A stretch of DNA of 64,000 nucleotides from Ailanthus altissimus (taxonomy: Eukaryota > Streptophyta > Magnoliopsida > Sapindales > Simaroubaceae): assembly GCA_946807835.1 (NCBI GenBank), contig OX327712.1:10000001-10064000 (forward strand). Direction: 5' to 3'. Within the stretch, counting starts at the first letter, position 1. The number at the start of each line of letters is the position of its first letter. The translations under genes and the position numbers were made by a program. Below are positions 62,941 to 64,000 of the stretch, piece after piece. The notes below the pieces were generated by a model. It had not been told where the DNA came from. It ran no database searches and saw only the letters and a program-made list of their open reading frames with translations.

Positions 62941-63926
62941 TTCAATATAGCCAATAAGTCATTTTTATGTCACGATCTCTTATAGCTACCTGAAATATTT
63001 TGTCGACTCCATTAAGAAGTTTGACTAAGGTTTTGTAATGGTAAAGTTTAAGAGAAAAAGTGGAAATCTGAGGAACAAGTTCATTGAAGACCAAGTCAAA
63101 TCCTTTCACAATGAGGATTCTCAAAACAACCCTCTCGTGATTAGGAAGAAACATAAGGAAGCAATTAAACTTAGATCTAATTTGGAAGCTATAGCTTAGA
63201 TTCTGAAAGATGCCATATAAGAGACTTTACAACAAATTTAAAAGGAATTGCTCGAAGCCATTGCTATGGCTAAACTAATAAACACACCTATAACTATAGT
63301 AGTTGTACCAAATACTAATTGAGCCAAGCCTAAAAAAAACACAAGTGGTGTCTGCTAACAACGACACATAAGAAGGGAGGACAATGACCCTTACTTGCTT
63401 AGGCATACTAGCCATGATTAATTAGGTAATCTGAAGCAACCCTATGGAAGACATGGAGTACATCATTCTATCTTTATATTTTGCCGAGATTCTTGACATG
63501 GCCTATCTCAAAGGTTATAACATGTCATCATTTACCTTATTTGGTGGTAAGAAGGGGAACCTAAAGAACACATTGGAGATTCATCAACTATCTTGGTGCA
63601 TATGCCAATAACAAAATCTTATGGCTTATAAAATTCTCCAAGTCCTTCATAGGTTGTGTTTATACTTAGAACGCTTAGTTGCCAATAAGATCCATCCTTA
63701 TTTGGGAGGAGATGATCTTAAAGTTTTGCAAGAGATATTTTCAAAGTGAGGTAAGAGTCACTATAATCTAACTTAAATGAACCAAATAATGCTACTTTAA
63801 GCCCCTGGTTGAGTATGCCAGAAGATTCAAGGACCTGACACGGGACTGTTATAAGCATAAAAGAGAAGAAGAGGTCATGGAGATTTGTGTTAATAAAATG
63901 CTAAGAAAATAATGAGCACACCTTGA
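62941..63926 (+). pseudogene. Ty3/gypsy gag remnant
   Basis: Broken plus frames give FSLYFAEILDMAYLKGYN near 63470. Near 63810 is the Tat-type Gag pattern LVEYARRFKDLTRDCYKHKR followed by EEEVMEICVNKML, corresponding to Y..RFRD...DCY and E..LVEICI.NML in active copies. Stops are common. The similarity ends abruptly at about 63926, where the second copy of the direct repeat begins. Confidence 0.7.
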
Positions 63927-63992
63927 GATCGGTTACTTTCTTTCGAGTTCTTAAAAAAAACACTTCCGTTTTTTAATTGAATCATGATGCAT
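63927..63992 (+). repeat. Direct repeat, copy 2
   Basis: Second copy of 61694-61763, in the same orientation. It abuts the truncated gag and may continue past the window edge. Confidence 0.88.
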
Positions 63993-64000
63993 CCTTTTGG

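Overview
The window is nuclear DNA from a eudicot plant. It is AT-rich, its genes have many GT-AG introns, and most of its length is LTR retrotransposons, several nested inside one another. The species cannot be named from the sequence. Only three intact protein-coding genes are supported.

Layout. (1) 1-10030: remains of a Ty3/gypsy element of Tat/Ogre type. It has an integrase C-terminus, a 3' region with about seven tandem repeats of 90-104 bp, and an LTR-like tail. The repeat array is split by an Athila-like element (821-7913) that has LTRs, gag and a protease-like region but no recognisable reverse transcriptase or integrase. (2) 12420-22250, minus strand: an intact 8-exon pentatricopeptide-repeat gene of 1061 residues, the likely EMB976 (At5g27270) orthologue. 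Its 4-kb intron 6 holds a short-LTR element, which itself contains a long inverted repeat and a SINE-like unit. (3) 22900-32200: a degenerate Tat-type gypsy 5' end, a 5'-truncated Ty1/copia element with its 3' LTR, then AT-rich and low-complexity DNA. (4) 32218-44021: an old solo LTR (target duplication CTCAT) interrupted by a recent complete copia element (32805-42252, target duplication CTTAT). The two 2.2-kb LTRs of that element are nearly identical, but its pol is full of stops. (5) 46161-51155: a third, decayed copia element with very short LTRs (target duplication ATTTA). (6) 52239-57670, plus strand: an 8-exon SMG9 homologue of 403 residues, a nonsense-mediated-decay factor. (7) 59747-61547, minus strand: a 3-exon gene for a small basic protein of 125 residues. 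Its promoter carries a telo-box and site-II motifs, as plant ribosome-biogenesis genes often do. (8) 61694-64000: a gypsy gag remnant between two copies of a 70-bp segment from upstream of the small gene.

The three genes are not an operon and share no evident pathway, although EMB976, SMG9 and the small protein all relate broadly to RNA or ribosome metabolism. The most unusual structure is the untranslated leader of the recent copia element (35014-36320). It contains a GC-rich AGCGCT-type repeat island, then four hairpins that share one 18-nt loop while their stems vary with pairing kept, then five 22-nt palindromic tandem repeats. The element has dead coding regions but young LTRs, so these may be cis-acting RNA signals that let it be mobilised in trans.
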